Origin: Ustulina deusta
Lineage: Eukaryota; Ascomycota; Sordariomycetes; Xylariales; Xylariaceae
DNA: 64,000 bases
Reading direction: 5' to 3'
Assembly: GCA_023159155.1 (NCBI GenBank)
Contig: JAJNNX010000002.1
Span: forward strand, 1,736,001 to 1,800,000
The notes beneath the pieces were generated by a model. The model made no database searches. It was given only the letters and a program-made list of their open reading frames with translations, and had not been told where the DNA came from. Shown piece by piece: positions 1 through 10,458 of this stretch; position 1 is the stretch's first letter, and every line of letters starts with the position of its first letter. A program made the position numbers and the translations under genes.

Positions 1-53
1 TTGTTCCGGGCCAGCTCACGGCCAAGCCGAGAAACATTGGTAGAGGCAGACAT
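1..53 (-). CDS. possible 5' end of an unidentified gene running off the left edge
   Basis: On the minus strand an ATG at 53 opens a frame that is still open at the window edge and begins MSASTNVSRLGRELARN. The codons (TCT GCC ACC CGG GGC CGT CTG GCC) look like those of the certain genes nearby. Only 17 residues are visible, so no family can be named. It would be divergent from lsm2. It could be chance, because short open stretches are common. Confidence 0.33.
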   Translation of the reverse strand, partial: MSASTNVSRLGRELARN

Positions 54-967
54 GTCTACCCTCAACTTCAACAGTGTGAGGATACCAACTAAGCGTGTCA
101 AAAATTTTGCCCATGTGACTTATGAGCATAGTTGTCAGCTTAAGAGTTTGCGTCTCATGTTATTTCTCGTCCCTTACACAGGGTGATAATAACCAGGAGG
201 TCTCGTCTCCCTTGCAACTCAGCTGGGCGCTTGCTTGCGTGCGTTGGCAGAGGTAACCCTCAGCATAAGGAGATCCATCACATCGGAGATCCGAGAAACC
301 TGGTGACCTAACTTTGCATTTGGACAACCCCGAATTCCCCAACATCACGGAGATAACAAGGGGCAGAAGTGGATGATTGATTGTTGCACTGTTTTTCCCA
401 TAGGTTGTTGGTCCCTTGCATGATTGAGCAAGGGAGATCATTCCTGCCAATAAGCATGACGCGGCTTTCGAGAACCATCCTACTAAAATCTTAGGTATAA
501 GGTAGGCACATAGTTGACAAGTTATCAGTTATCATATATTTGGGAGCAATGAACCATAAAATTTGGGGGTATTCTGAGCGGAGAGTCCGGTCCTGTCAGT
601 ACGTGTTGAAACAATGCAGGAATATATGCTGCTATAGGTAGGTAGTTCGATTAATGTTGATAGGTAATGCTTAGCGTAAATACCGATGTCATTACAGGAA
701 ATCGTGACTTGGGATACCCAACCAACACGATCAATGTTGTTTACTTAAGTAGGTATGTAGGCGGGTGATAAGATAAGCTTTTTTCTGGAGGTTTGAGCGC
801 CACGTGACCATAGCTAACACCTAGGTCCCACTTTGCTAGATGCCTGACCTGCTTGGACCATCACAATGGAGGCCATCTGAAAGTAAATCATAGGCCTAAT
901 TCCAACGTCGAAATCTACTCAATTAATCTACTCTTTACCTATCCAGTCTCCTGACATCTATGACAAG
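54..967. other. intergenic region between the left-edge frame and lsm2
   Basis: About 0.9 kb without a supportable gene. It is AT-leaning and contains the short TAGGTAGGTA-type motif (about 635-646) that recurs across the window's intergenic DNA. A CACGTG core lies at 801-806 near lsm2. Confidence 0.6.
801..806. promoter_or_regulatory. CACGTG motif upstream of lsm2
   Basis: A CACGTGAC octamer core lies about 160 bp before the lsm2 ATG. The hexamer is the palindromic target of bHLH factors such as Cbf1 or Pho4 types. The same core lies upstream of apn1 and lcl3. Function is inferred from position only. Confidence 0.35.
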
Positions 968-1977
968 ATGTTGTTCTTCAGGTAAGGGTTTTCTTGAATT
1001 TTGTTTGATTTTTTTTTCTCGCCGCTTCAGAATCTCTCGTTGGCCATCCCGTCATGTCTGCGGGTCGGATGAACATAGCCAGGGATGTACATGCGGCTCT
1101 CAAACCCAGCACATCGACTTAGCAACCGACCGAGTGCAATGGTGTTTTCCGGCGGAGGATAATATATTATTTGAGCTGTCGGGTCTTCCAGTGTTCAAGG
1201 ATAATGGCCCGGTAGAAGCTTGGCGTTTCTAGTCCGATGTCACAAGGTCCATACTGCAATTCTGGCTGGGGTCTGGGTGTCATCTTCCCAAGTTACAGCA
1301 ACCATGATACTCATGTTCTATACTTGGATGTCGTGTAGGCTATGAAGCCTAGCTACTTCCTTCGAACGAGATATTACCGGGGCTTCATATAGTCTCCCAC
1401 ACTCAATGCTTTCGTTTTTCTTTTTACGATAAGATTCCATACAGTCATCCAAGACTAACGAACGAATCAAACTCGCAGCTTTTTCAAGACGCTCATCGAT
1501 CACGAGGTGACAGTCGAGCTCAAGAATGACATCCAGATCCGGGGCACGCTCAAGAGCGTTGACCAATACCTCAACATCAAACTAGACGACATCCAAGTCG
1601 TCGAGGAGCTCAAGTATCCGCATCTGGTACGTCTCCGAAATCTGCACCCAACTGCTCACACCACGTCATAACGTTGTCTCCCCGTCCTTTCTCGCCTCTC
1701 TTTGGAACATTTCCCAGACAACCTTACCATCCTTAGTAAGTTGCATAAATCGTATACTGACCCAACTCCAGAGTTCCGTCAAGAACGTCTTCATCCGCGG
1801 CTCTGTCGTGCGATACGTGCACTTGCCAGCCGCCGCCGTGGATGTCCCACTCCTAGAGGACGCCACGAGAAGAGGTCAGTGACAACATCATTTCCTAAAT
1901 ACTAATTAGCCGAAATGGAGTCCTTTTCTAACGCCGCCAGTATAGAAGCGGCGAACCAGGCTGGAAAGGGGAAGTGA
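968..1977 (+). CDS. lsm2: U6 snRNA-associated Sm-like protein LSm2
   Basis: LSm2 is a subunit of the Lsm2-8 ring that binds the U6 snRNA 3' end in the nucleus, and of the cytoplasmic Lsm1-7 decapping ring. Four exons join in frame: 968-981, 1479-1626, 1772-1874 and 1946-1977. They give 98 aa, close to the usual 95-100. The product starts MLFFSFFKTLIDHEVTVEL. It shows Sm motif 1 (VELKNDIQIRGTLKSVDQYLN, about residues 17-37) and Sm motif 2 (FIRGSVVRYVHLP, about 61-73). Exon 1 is only 14 nt (ATG to AG, then GTAAGG), and the next exon resumes with CTTTTTCAAG after an acceptor preceded by CTAAC. Intron 1 is 497 nt, by far the longest here; introns 2 and 3 are 145 and 71 nt. No other family fits this fold and length. 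Only the microexon start is less than certain. Confidence 0.95.
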
Positions 1978-2336
1978 AGTGCGATTGCGATTGCGTAGTC
2001 TGAAGTCATACCGCGAGCGGGGCAAAGCAAATATCCGTTAAGTCAAAAAGCCACGATGATGAATGGGGGAGAAGCGAACAGAAGACATCGGTACCAGTGT
2101 TGATGGTAAAAGGCACACAATGGAACGATGAATATGGCATGTAAGCGTGTCGTGCTGGACACATACTCGATGCGTTCAGAGAAACCACGGCTCTTAGTGA
2201 CTAGATGTAGCTCGCAATGGCTATGAGCTATTCTAGAGCTAGATCAATAATTTACATCCTACGGCGCCGTAGGCACCGGGCCCATCTAAGACTTGTTCGT
2301 CTCTCGCTACTTGATTATCGCCATGCAACAATGAGT
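1978..2336. other. convergent 3' region between lsm2 and pso2
   Basis: About 360 bp between the convergent stop codons of lsm2 (+) and pso2 (-). It should hold both 3' UTRs and poly(A) sites. I see no gene or clear repeat. Confidence 0.6.
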
Positions 2337-4958
2337 TTACCAGTACACACCACCTCCCTTCCCACTCTTGCCATCCCAGAGCGTAGATTTTCCAAGTCCC
2401 TCACAATCCTTGTCATTCTTAACCCCCTTCACCCCTTCGCCAATATCATTCTCTGCTTCTTCCTCGAGCACTTTCACGACCCCTCCTTTCCTCCTCTCGC
2501 TCAGCCAGCGATCGGTCCACATCTTCATACGCTTTCTGCTAACCTCACTCCCCACGTTAACAGTCGGAACGACCTTCTCGATACGCAGGGTCATGAGGAA
2601 GAGCGCGAGCTCGCGGAAACTCGAATGCTCAGAGTACGGGACACCGAAGCACATGGCCTCACGAGTGCTTCCGCGCTGAGCGACAAAGTCGCGGCTTCCA
2701 AAGCGGGTCCTCCACGCCTCGCTATGCAAGATAGACGTCGTGGGGACAGCGCTCGGGGACGTGTTGGCAGGTACATTCTTCGCGGTGGTGGTAGGGGAGC
2801 GGAAGTTCCACCCCGACGGTCGGAATCCGGCGATGCGTGTGAAGTGCGGCTTGTATGAGTCCAGGTAGTCCTGCAACGTCTCGGCGCGGATCTCCATTAG
2901 CATTTGCATGTGAACCTGCGCTTCATACGGATTGGAGGTCATCAGCGCCGTTAGCTCTGGGTCACCCAGCTGCGAGCAGATCTTGATCTTAGATGGGGAA
3001 GCGAAGATCTTAGTATTGAGCGCCTGCGCAATCGCTTTGCAAACGCGCTCCTTGCCTATCGAGTACGTGCCACAGATTACGAGAAGTCTGTTCTTTGGAT
3101 CGCTTCGAGTCCTGGTATCGGAATCCTCGCTCTTAATTACAGCTGCTGTTGTGTCGCCATTCCCTTTAGGGAAGAATGAGTTGACTGTCGTACTGCCCTT
3201 CTCGCGCCTAAGCCTATCAAACGCCTCGTTCGCTGTGCTTGGATCTCCCGATAACGCCTTGCAAAAGTCTGCACAGGCCCTGATGACATCGTTTTGTGGG
3301 GGGAATGAATACTGAGGACTGAGATACGTTGTGTCTAAATAACAGACGTCAATTTTTTGCTGCTTGACTTTCCCTGATATTGTGTCCACAGTGTCGGGCT
3401 TCAGTAAAGGATGGGCCACCTGAGCTGGACAAGCTCGGAAGTCACCACAATGTAATATTCGCTGCGTTCTTGGATTCGACCCCCTCCCAATCTTTTTCTC
3501 GAATAGGAAGAGAGAGCTTCCAGGACAATGGTTGGCCGGTAACATAGTAACCGTCACACCCTCCGTACCCGGCACTTCCAATGTCTCCTCGAATTCAAGC
3601 TCTTTTATATACTTTGAAGGCGTTCGTAGCTGGCTCCTGATAAGACTGCCAGTTACTTTACTACAATATATAGGGCCGTGAGACCAATTCGCCGTCAAGC
3701 CTATATAGTGGTCGCTGTGAAAATGACTGAGGAAGTAGGCGTTGCATCCTTTAACAGCACCATATCGGAAGGCATCGACACAGATGAAAAACCCTGGCAT
3801 AATCTTGTAAAATGGACATGTTCTCTGATACGCTGGCTTGCCCCTGGAGGCATGCTCTGCTGCCGCAGCAGAAGCCCAGGCAGAGTCTTCGGCATGACCG
3901 GACATTAACTTGCTGAAAGCAGAAGTAGGGTTGCTTGTGTTGCTCCCAAGGTTTATGGGGTTAGTCTGGCCCGGCCGGGGAACAGCAGCTTTAGCAAAAC
4001 GTTTGCTCAATTGCGGGGCGTCCACCGTATTTCCCAGGGGCGGCAAGGGTATCGGTGGCGTAGAAAGGGGGTTCCCGTCAAGACAAGCATTGACGTGAAC
4101 AGTCGCCTGCTCTGGTGTGATACCGTCTAAACTATCGTTGCAGATAGGGCAAGTTTGTACCATATAACCCCCTGACTCCTCAGCCTCGAGTCTCGCCTGC
4201 TCCTCCATGAATCGTCGTTCACGAAACTCTTCCCCTTCTTCATCGAATTCGTTGTCGTTGTCGTCAGCAAAGAACGCCTCCATATCTTCTAGATCCTTGA
4301 ATTGGCCATCGTAGGACTCATCTCTCTGGATATCGGATCGATCGAGCAGGTCAGGGCAACTTTCATCGACGGATAGATTCGGCGTTGGCGGTACAGGGGC
4401 GTCGGGCTTGTCTATGGCTGTTGGGGTATGTATTATCGCAACGGCACTCGCGTGTTTGGGTAGAGCTCGATGGGTTGTATCGCCCTCACTATCCGAGTCG
4501 GCCAAAAATGGACCCCTCCCTCGTCTCGGCTTTGTTGGCCCTCGCCGAACAGGCTCTGGTGGCACTTCCACTCCATATGCCTCCTCTGGCTCTCCTCGAT
4601 CGCGCTCCTTCAACTCCGTGGCTCGCGGGGCATCACTAGCATCGTGACTTAATTTGCGTCGTTTTGGAGGGTTCTGGCTACCTTCATCTGGTGTCTTCTG
4701 TATGCGGTCCTCAACGCCGTCAATATCGTCTTCTTCTTTCGGTGTCGGTGACTCGGGCTCTGCTGGAACGACAGCAGCGGAGCCGGGTAGGAAAAGCTGT
4801 TCTTCGACTTCAACCTTCTTGAAGAAATTCAGTATGTTCCCATTTGGCTTTGTCGAGTTTTTCTTTCCGTTAGGTGTCGTGTTGCCGGCCTGTGCAGGCT
4901 TGAAACTGAGTTTGGATTGCTTTGGCTGTCTCCGAGGGGTCACTGATTTGCTAGGCAT
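2337..4958 (-). CDS. pso2: DNA cross-link repair nuclease Pso2/SNM1
   Basis: Pso2/Snm1 is a nuclear 5' exonuclease of the metallo-beta-lactamase/beta-CASP family that processes interstrand cross-links. This intronless 873-aa frame has an N-terminal basic, low-complexity region with two PIP-like stretches (KQSKLSFK near 13-20, ILNFFKK near 42-48). A UBZ4-type zinc finger follows at C270, C273, H288 and C292. The metallo-beta-lactamase core carries HFHSDH at 412-417, the ANHCPGS histidine near 477 and the CGDFR aspartate at 506. The beta-CASP part includes LDTTYLSP (D542) and PYSEHSS (H778). All expected metal ligands are present. Its length is greater than yeast Pso2 because of the disordered N-terminus and insertions near 565-625 and 720-750. 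It converges with lsm2. Identification is secure, and the first ATG is supported by the PIP-like N-terminus. Confidence 0.95.
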   Translation of the reverse strand: MPSKSVTPRRQPKQSKLSFKPAQAGNTTPNGKKNSTKPNGNILNFFKKVEVEEQLFLPGSAAVVPAEPESPTPKEEDDIDGVEDRIQKTPDEGSQNPPKRRKLSHDASDAPRATELKERDRGEPEEAYGVEVPPEPVRRGPTKPRRGRGPFLADSDSEGDTTHRALPKHASAVAIIHTPTAIDKPDAPVPPTPNLSVDESCPDLLDRSDIQRDESYDGQFKDLEDMEAFFADDNDNEFDEEGEEFRERRFMEEQARLEAEESGGYMVQTCPICNDSLDGITPEQATVHVNACLDGNPLSTPPIPLPPLGNTVDAPQLSKRFAKAAVPRPGQTNPINLGSNTSNPTSAFSKLMSGHAEDSAWASAAAAEHASRGKPAYQRTCPFYKIMPGFFICVDAFRYGAVKGCNAYFLSHFHSDHYIGLTANWSHGPIYCSKVTGSLIRSQLRTPSKYIKELEFEETLEVPGTEGVTVTMLPANHCPGSSLFLFEKKIGRGSNPRTQRILHCGDFRACPAQVAHPLLKPDTVDTISGKVKQQKIDVCYLDTTYLSPQYSFPPQNDVIRACADFCKALSGDPSTANEAFDRLRREKGSTTVNSFFPKGNGDTTAAVIKSEDSDTRTRSDPKNRLLVICGTYSIGKERVCKAIAQALNTKIFASPSKIKICSQLGDPELTALMTSNPYEAQVHMQMLMEIRAETLQDYLDSYKPHFTRIAGFRPSGWNFRSPTTTAKNVPANTSPSAVPTTSILHSEAWRTRFGSRDFVAQRGSTREAMCFGVPYSEHSSFRELALFLMTLRIEKVVPTVNVGSEVSRKRMKMWTDRWLSERRKGGVVKVLEEEAENDIGEGVKGVKNDKDCEGLGKSTLWDGKSGKGGGVYW

Positions 4959-5628
4959 GGTGCCACGAGACCGAGACCCTCATATATCGTGATCGAACCG
5001 CCGATAAAAGTATCAGTTCACATGAAGTATGCATTTGCTCAATCGCCCCTTGTTCTTTTCTGGTTTTAGAAAAATGGGAATTCAAAGGAATCTAGATGTT
5101 CTATTGTAGAGTGAATGGAATTGAGTGCAGGACATTGCCCCTCGACCTCTTCAGTGGTCTCCACTACTACCTAGACTACCTGGGTAGAACCTACCTAGGC
5201 GTTTTAGGGGACGCGATGGGGTACCTACAGTACCTATCTTCAGGCGCCCTTCTGGCGCGCCATCACCTGACTTGGGATGCCAAGATCTCTAGAACAGCAT
5301 ATATGCACCTATTATTAGCACAATTGCCTTAACCACCTCTACGTATCTGATATCCTCTCATCGCAGTCTTCCGCAACAAGAAACTCAGCTATCAAGACGG
5401 AAAAAGATGCCGCCAGTGCATCCGATGCAAATATCAGCTTGGACCCTGCAATAACTTTGCATATGGGGGTCCAAACGCCGAAGGAAATCTCAAGTGACCT
5501 TACCTACTCATGCGCTCTGCGACGACGGGTTGTTCGACTGAAGACACAACGACGGTCTTTTACAATCTGACATTACTGTTGACTTTATGAAATGCATCGT
5601 AGACTATACAAAACGCTAGATAAATGCT
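4959..5628. other. intergenic region between pso2 and the permease gene
   Basis: Should contain the pso2 promoter and the permease 3' UTR. It includes a TAGGTA-type motif cluster (about 5170-5200) and a short cysteine-rich open frame (5369-5497) listed separately. Confidence 0.55.
5369..5497 (+). pseudogene. cysteine-rich terminal exon or relic, unidentified
   Basis: After a good acceptor (CATCGCAG at 5359-5366) a frame of 42 residues runs to TGA. It contains RCRQCIRCKYQLGPC followed by NNFAYGGPNAEGN, so four cysteines are spaced C-x2-C-x2-C-x5-C, with a FxYGG stretch loosely recalling Kunitz-type domains. No in-frame ATG or convincing upstream exon was found, although an ATG followed by leucines lies near 5301. 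It may be the last exon of a small secreted cysteine-rich protein, a relic of one, or chance. Confidence 0.22.
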
Positions 5629-7843
5629 TTAGTTTGCCGCCTTTTCATCCAGGCTAATCTCTACACCCGCACTTTCCCGATCCGCTGACTCCGATCCCAA
5701 GCTGCCCCCCTTCAGCTTCTCACTTTTGAGCGTGTTGGACATATTTGGAGGGTTGCCGATGAAGTAATTGTGAATGTCCTGTGTTATATCGCCATCGTCA
5801 TCTTGCTCAAAATCTGCCGACTCGACATCGCTGCCCGCCCTTCTCTCCTCCCACTCTGCGCGGAGATCGCGGATCTTGGCTTTCATGTCCAGATCGGGGT
5901 GGTAATTCTTACCAGCGCCCCTCCATCGCTCCCATAGAGACAGGTGTTGAGGATGAATGGCAATTCCGTGGTAATCTTCGGGTCGGCCCTCCAAGATACA
6001 CTGCCACCGACGTTCTTGTTCCTTTAAGTCAAGACCGGTGGTATCGGGGAGCCAAACGAGCGTTACGAGCATGCCAGCAAGACCGAACCAAGGCACAACG
6101 AGGAATTTTGTCGGGTTGTCAATGTAATTGTAGAGCACGGATGCTAAGAGAGCACCGGATTTCCCAACCATTGCCGAAAAGCCGTGTGCGCTCGCGCGTA
6201 CTTGCGTCGGGTAGACTTCGCCGGCGACAAGGAAGGTAACCGAGTTTGGGCCGAATTGATTGAAGAACGACGATAGGAAGTAAAGAGCTTGGAAGCTGTG
6301 GATTCCAGCTGGGCTCGTATAGTACTTGTAGTTGAAGGCGGGGATGACGAAGGCGAGGAAGCAGACTAGGAAACCAATCTGCTGCATGTTCTTCCTGCCA
6401 TACATCTTGTTGTCGATCAACAATGCTGCAGAATAGTAACCGGCCAATGAAACGACGATGTTCACCAAGTTCCAGTTCCAGGTCGTTAGAAGAGAGTCGG
6501 GATTATCAGAGATAACACTGATGAATTGACCTGGGTGCCATGTTAGCACGAGACTCGCCAAGTATTTTGGACTATGAATCAGCTTACTCTGGAAAAGCTT
6601 GTTTCCGTAGAAAAAGACGTCATTGAAGAACCAGCCAGTAGATGTGGCGAAGAGCCGGCCGCCGAAGTTGCTGAAAGTGGTTTTAAGTGATTTCACGTCG
6701 TATCCTGTAACATTGGCCTTTTTCTTGGCCTCTTCCAGGTGCTTGGAAGCGGATCTCATCTTGAAGGTACGGTAGTAGACAAGCCACAAGGTGCCAATCG
6801 CGGGAAGCGCGAACGAGATTCGGAACGTGTACTGGGCAGCGAACTGGCTATATGGCGGCGCACCGCCGGTGCCTCGGTTGAAGATCACCAGGAGGATAGT
6901 CAAGGTGACCTGATTAAAGAATTGGCCCCAGCCCTGCATCAAAAAAGCCATGGTGACTTTTCGGCCGCGGTGGAGTCGGTCTTCCCGAGTTGACAACTTT
7001 CCAGCTGACACGGCATTCTCCATAGACGATGTTGCTGTGATGGGATACTCGCCACCGACCCCAATACCTAAACACTATCAGTCGATGGACTAGCATGAAG
7101 AGGGTTATCGAGCCATACCGTAGAAGAACAAAGAGAAGGCGTATAGTATTACCCAGCCCTGTAGCGTAATACCCCAAGATCCGGTAAGCAACAACAGGCC
7201 AATGAACATAATCAGGGCATCTTGTATGAGACCCCATCTTCGTCCAATCCAATCGCCAATAATCTAGATGGCAGTGGTTAGTTTAAGTCGAAGGATAGCG
7301 AAGAGGTGGAAGACATACGCCAACACCGGTCTGACCAAACATGATACCGATGATTTCGAGGTAGGTCACTGATGCTACCCAATTCTTATCACACACTTCA
7401 TGTGTGCCCCAGCAGTTCTTCCATACTTTTGCGAACAGCGGCTGCAGGTTTCCTATCGAAAACAAGACATAACCTTCTAGGAGCAGGCCAGCGCCGGGAA
7501 GGACGGAATTCCGAAAGTACCAAGAGAGTGGGCTGAGGGGATCCTTTTTTATCATGGACCATATCGACCTGAGTTCTGTCTTGGTCTCCTGTGAGCTGAC
7601 CTTGTTGACGAAAGCGAAGCGCTGGGACCAAGGCAAATCGGCCCAGAAGACACCTTCGGGAGTGTACGAGTCATCGGGTCGGAGCAAGTGCGAGAAGATC
7701 TGCTTCTCGTAGTCGGTAGCATAACCTGTGGAAGCTCGGCGGGGATAGTGTTGATGTTCATGGCCAGTTTCCGGCCCATGGGGGACGGGAAGCTCTCCAA
7801 TTGGGGGATCGTGTTCCTTATGGCGACGAAGAAAACGAGCCAT
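5629..7843 (-). CDS. MFS phosphate:H+ symporter family permease (PHS/Git1-like)
   Basis: A 12-TM major facilitator permease of the phosphate:H+ symporter type, whose members import inorganic phosphate or glycerophosphodiesters at the plasma membrane. Four exons fit: 7843-7319, 7263-7119, 7067-6588 and 6530-5629, giving 683 aa. The cytosolic N-terminus (about 95 aa) ends before RNSVLPGAGLLLEGYVLFSIG. The loop motif DWIGRRWG follows exon 1, and the PHS signature GIGVGGEYPITAT spans the exon 2/3 junction. FLVAGEVYPTQVRASAHG and PDTTGLDL mark the second half. Intron 3 (6587-6531, GTAAGC to CTAAC to CAG) is 57 nt and stop-free, so it can be misread as 19 extra residues; without it the protein reads FYGNKLFQSQFISV, as family members do. 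Substrate cannot be assigned from sequence, and the promoter shows no obvious CACGTG site. Confidence 0.88.
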
Positions 7844-10458
7844 GATGGAAGGAATTCTAGGTTATGGAAACTCGCAATAGGAACAAAGAAGACTCGTGTT
7901 CACCAATATGGATGGCGAGGTGGAGACACCAGCGCCCTTATGGAAGAACAATGTAATATATGTGGGTGATGGATAGGATCTTTCCCTTGGGGCGGGAAGG
8001 GGGGCAGAGGAAGGTAAATAAATAATGACGCGGGGGGGGTTTGAGTTTAATCAGACTCTTATAGATATGGTTTTGAGAGCAGAGAAGGTTTAATTGTCAA
8101 AGAATGGTTCCCACCCCAGGATTTATTAGCACATGGAAATGTATTGGTGACGACGGGAGGCTTTGTACTAGGTACTGTATTATTCACTACCTACCGACCT
8201 ACACTAATTATCTCATACTTCTTACGTTAGGATTTGTGGCCAGACCGCATGTTTTCCTCTTGCCTGTACATGATACAGTATAAAAGGCGTTAGCAAACAG
8301 GTGTGGTATGATGTGGACGGACTAGTGGGGGTTCAGTTTCTACAACTCGGCGAAAACCACAGTGAGGAACCAGATTCGGTGGATCTAGACTAGATAGATG
8401 CTGACGCCTCGACTGGTGTCTCAATGAAACGATACATGTATATGTGACAACGCCTCATTCTAGGTATTACTCTGCTACATAACCGGGTCATTACCTGTGC
8501 TATCGCGACGCAGAAATGGGTGTGAATCCTACTGTGCGTCCTGTTGGGAGGTAGGTAGTTTGTCGGTACCGCAGTCTATCTATCTGCCGTAGTTCAGCAC
8601 CGACATGGCAGCATACCAGCACACGACATCTAAATGATTTGCCATTTTGTTTCGCGGTGCGGTTGAGGTTCTTCCAAAAGACTAGACAACCAATCATGTC
8701 TCGAGCTGCGAGCACGTTGTGCTTCTGGCTCTGTTGATTTGCCGGGAACAAAAGACCGAGTGCAGGGTTCTCGCTACGAGAACAGGGATAGGGACGATCG
8801 GAGCATTGTTCAAAATGGCAGCAACTTGGGACAAAACAGAGGCTCCAATAGACCCTGGCGTTTGGTTGGCTCGAGTGAGATCTCTGAAGCTCCAGACCCC
8901 GCCGGAACCCCGACTAGCTCGCTATCGGCCGACCCACTGCGTTGGGGAGGGCAAGGGGCCCCTGTCAGCATCGTTCTCTTTGACTGGACCCCACGAAACG
9001 CCAAGTCGCTAAGCACAGCGCCTCCCGAGCACCTAAGAGCAGTCGCCTATGATGCTGCAGCAAAGCGAAGGCGCCAAGTCTGCCTCGAGCCCAGCAAAGC
9101 TTGAATCAATTCGAAATTTCCGCATTCTGCAAGTGGTCGCGTGAGCAAATTCAACGTTAACCTCTTCACACCTTGCCGTGTTTTGCAGGTCATGATACAG
9201 GCTTCTTTCTTCGGATTAGGGCTCTACAGGTGCCAGATACTGTCGACACGAGGCGGCTGCTTATACCTAGTAATGTCACTGGGTATTTGTAATCGCAACA
9301 CTTCTCGTGAGCCATATCGCGCAGACACACACATATATAGTAGATAGACATCTACCGAGCCGGTTAGCATCGTTTACTCCTCCTTCCTTGTCAAAATAGC
9401 TACCTGCCTTATTGCCAACAGTTGCATGTTGATGCCACGGGACGATAACTGCACGTAGTATCAGTCGTATAAGTAGTATCATATACCACACATCCAGCAC
9501 AGCAGATATAAAGGACATGGAGCCACACATGTAGTGGTGCGTTATTGTCTCGGTCCAGCGTAGCAGTGGTGAGAGTAGACCACCATCGCAGGCAGCCACG
9601 TAGCTGCAACACCGGGCTTATGGAGAGGAATTGCACCGAGGGAATAATCCTGGCTTCAGCGGTTGTGATTACCTCTTGCGGCGTTTTTTGAAGCAAGTTG
9701 GATGTGTTGTTCTGATGCAGCGTTCTGATGCAGTGTTGACCCCCCAACGCCGATGTGGTTGAATAGATCACGAGTTCGCAGTCGGCATCGTCGCACTATT
9801 TATTGGATGGGTCGACGTGGATGGATACGGGATGAATCCTGTTCTCGCCCCTGCTCTGGTTACCTATATGCCTGCATTCGGTATCTTTAGCCAGGAGATG
9901 TCTGATTCACGAGAAAGAGAAAATCGCCGGCGTGATATGAACGGGCCCCCCACAAAGTAGACCTCTCGGAGGAACGTATTCTATCTGGGACAAAATAAGC
10001 CAAGGTGGCGGTTCCGTTGCTCTCTCTTAACATACAGGAACACTGCCGGACCTCTCTTATCCAACGAATGAGAGGGCGACATAACGCAACGACGGAGGCA
10101 ATGCGTAGGCACAGGGGGGGACACGAGATATATTGATAATCGTCCGGGACCGAAGTAGAACACCAGGACCATGAAGATATCCTCGGTATCTGCAGCCCAC
10201 ACGCTGTCCAATGGGCTGGGCAAGGCTGTGTGTCCCTACCCAAGACCAATAAAATAAAGTGGTGTCACGTGATATCGCTCCCCTGAACACCGCGTTAGGA
10301 CGCGTCGGGTCCACTCTGACCATGATAGCATGATCTCCAATCTCCAATCCCCAACGACTGTATTCCCATCGTCCTCAACACGCATTCTGCACAGCGGCGT
10401 CCAAAAAAACAAATAAAGTAGAATAAAACACTACGTCTGGCCGCGCACAGGTATCGTA
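7844..10458. other. 2.6 kb divergent intergenic region between permease and apn1
   Basis: Contains the promoters of the permease (-) and apn1 (+), a G8 run near 8032-8039, TAGGTA-type motifs (about 8190-8205 and 8549-8558) and a GC-richer patch at 8740-9105. That patch is open in several frames but has no ATG-initiated frame or domain I recognise. No gene is called. Confidence 0.55.
10265..10272. promoter_or_regulatory. TCACGTGA palindrome upstream of apn1
   Basis: A perfect 8-bp palindrome about 190 bp before the apn1 ATG. It matches the bHLH/Cbf1-type CACGTG core. Related cores lie before lsm2 and lcl3. Role inferred. Confidence 0.38.

Noticed and set aside
2217..2858. 213-aa plus-strand frame
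   Set aside because: It lies mostly antisense to the pso2 3' part, which has clear metallo-beta-lactamase/beta-CASP motifs, and it has no domain.
8739..9104. 121-codon plus-strand frame in a GC-richer patch
   Set aside because: It has no ATG start, begins at TTG, shows no domain and no splice-linked neighbour. Kept only as a remark in the intergenic entry.
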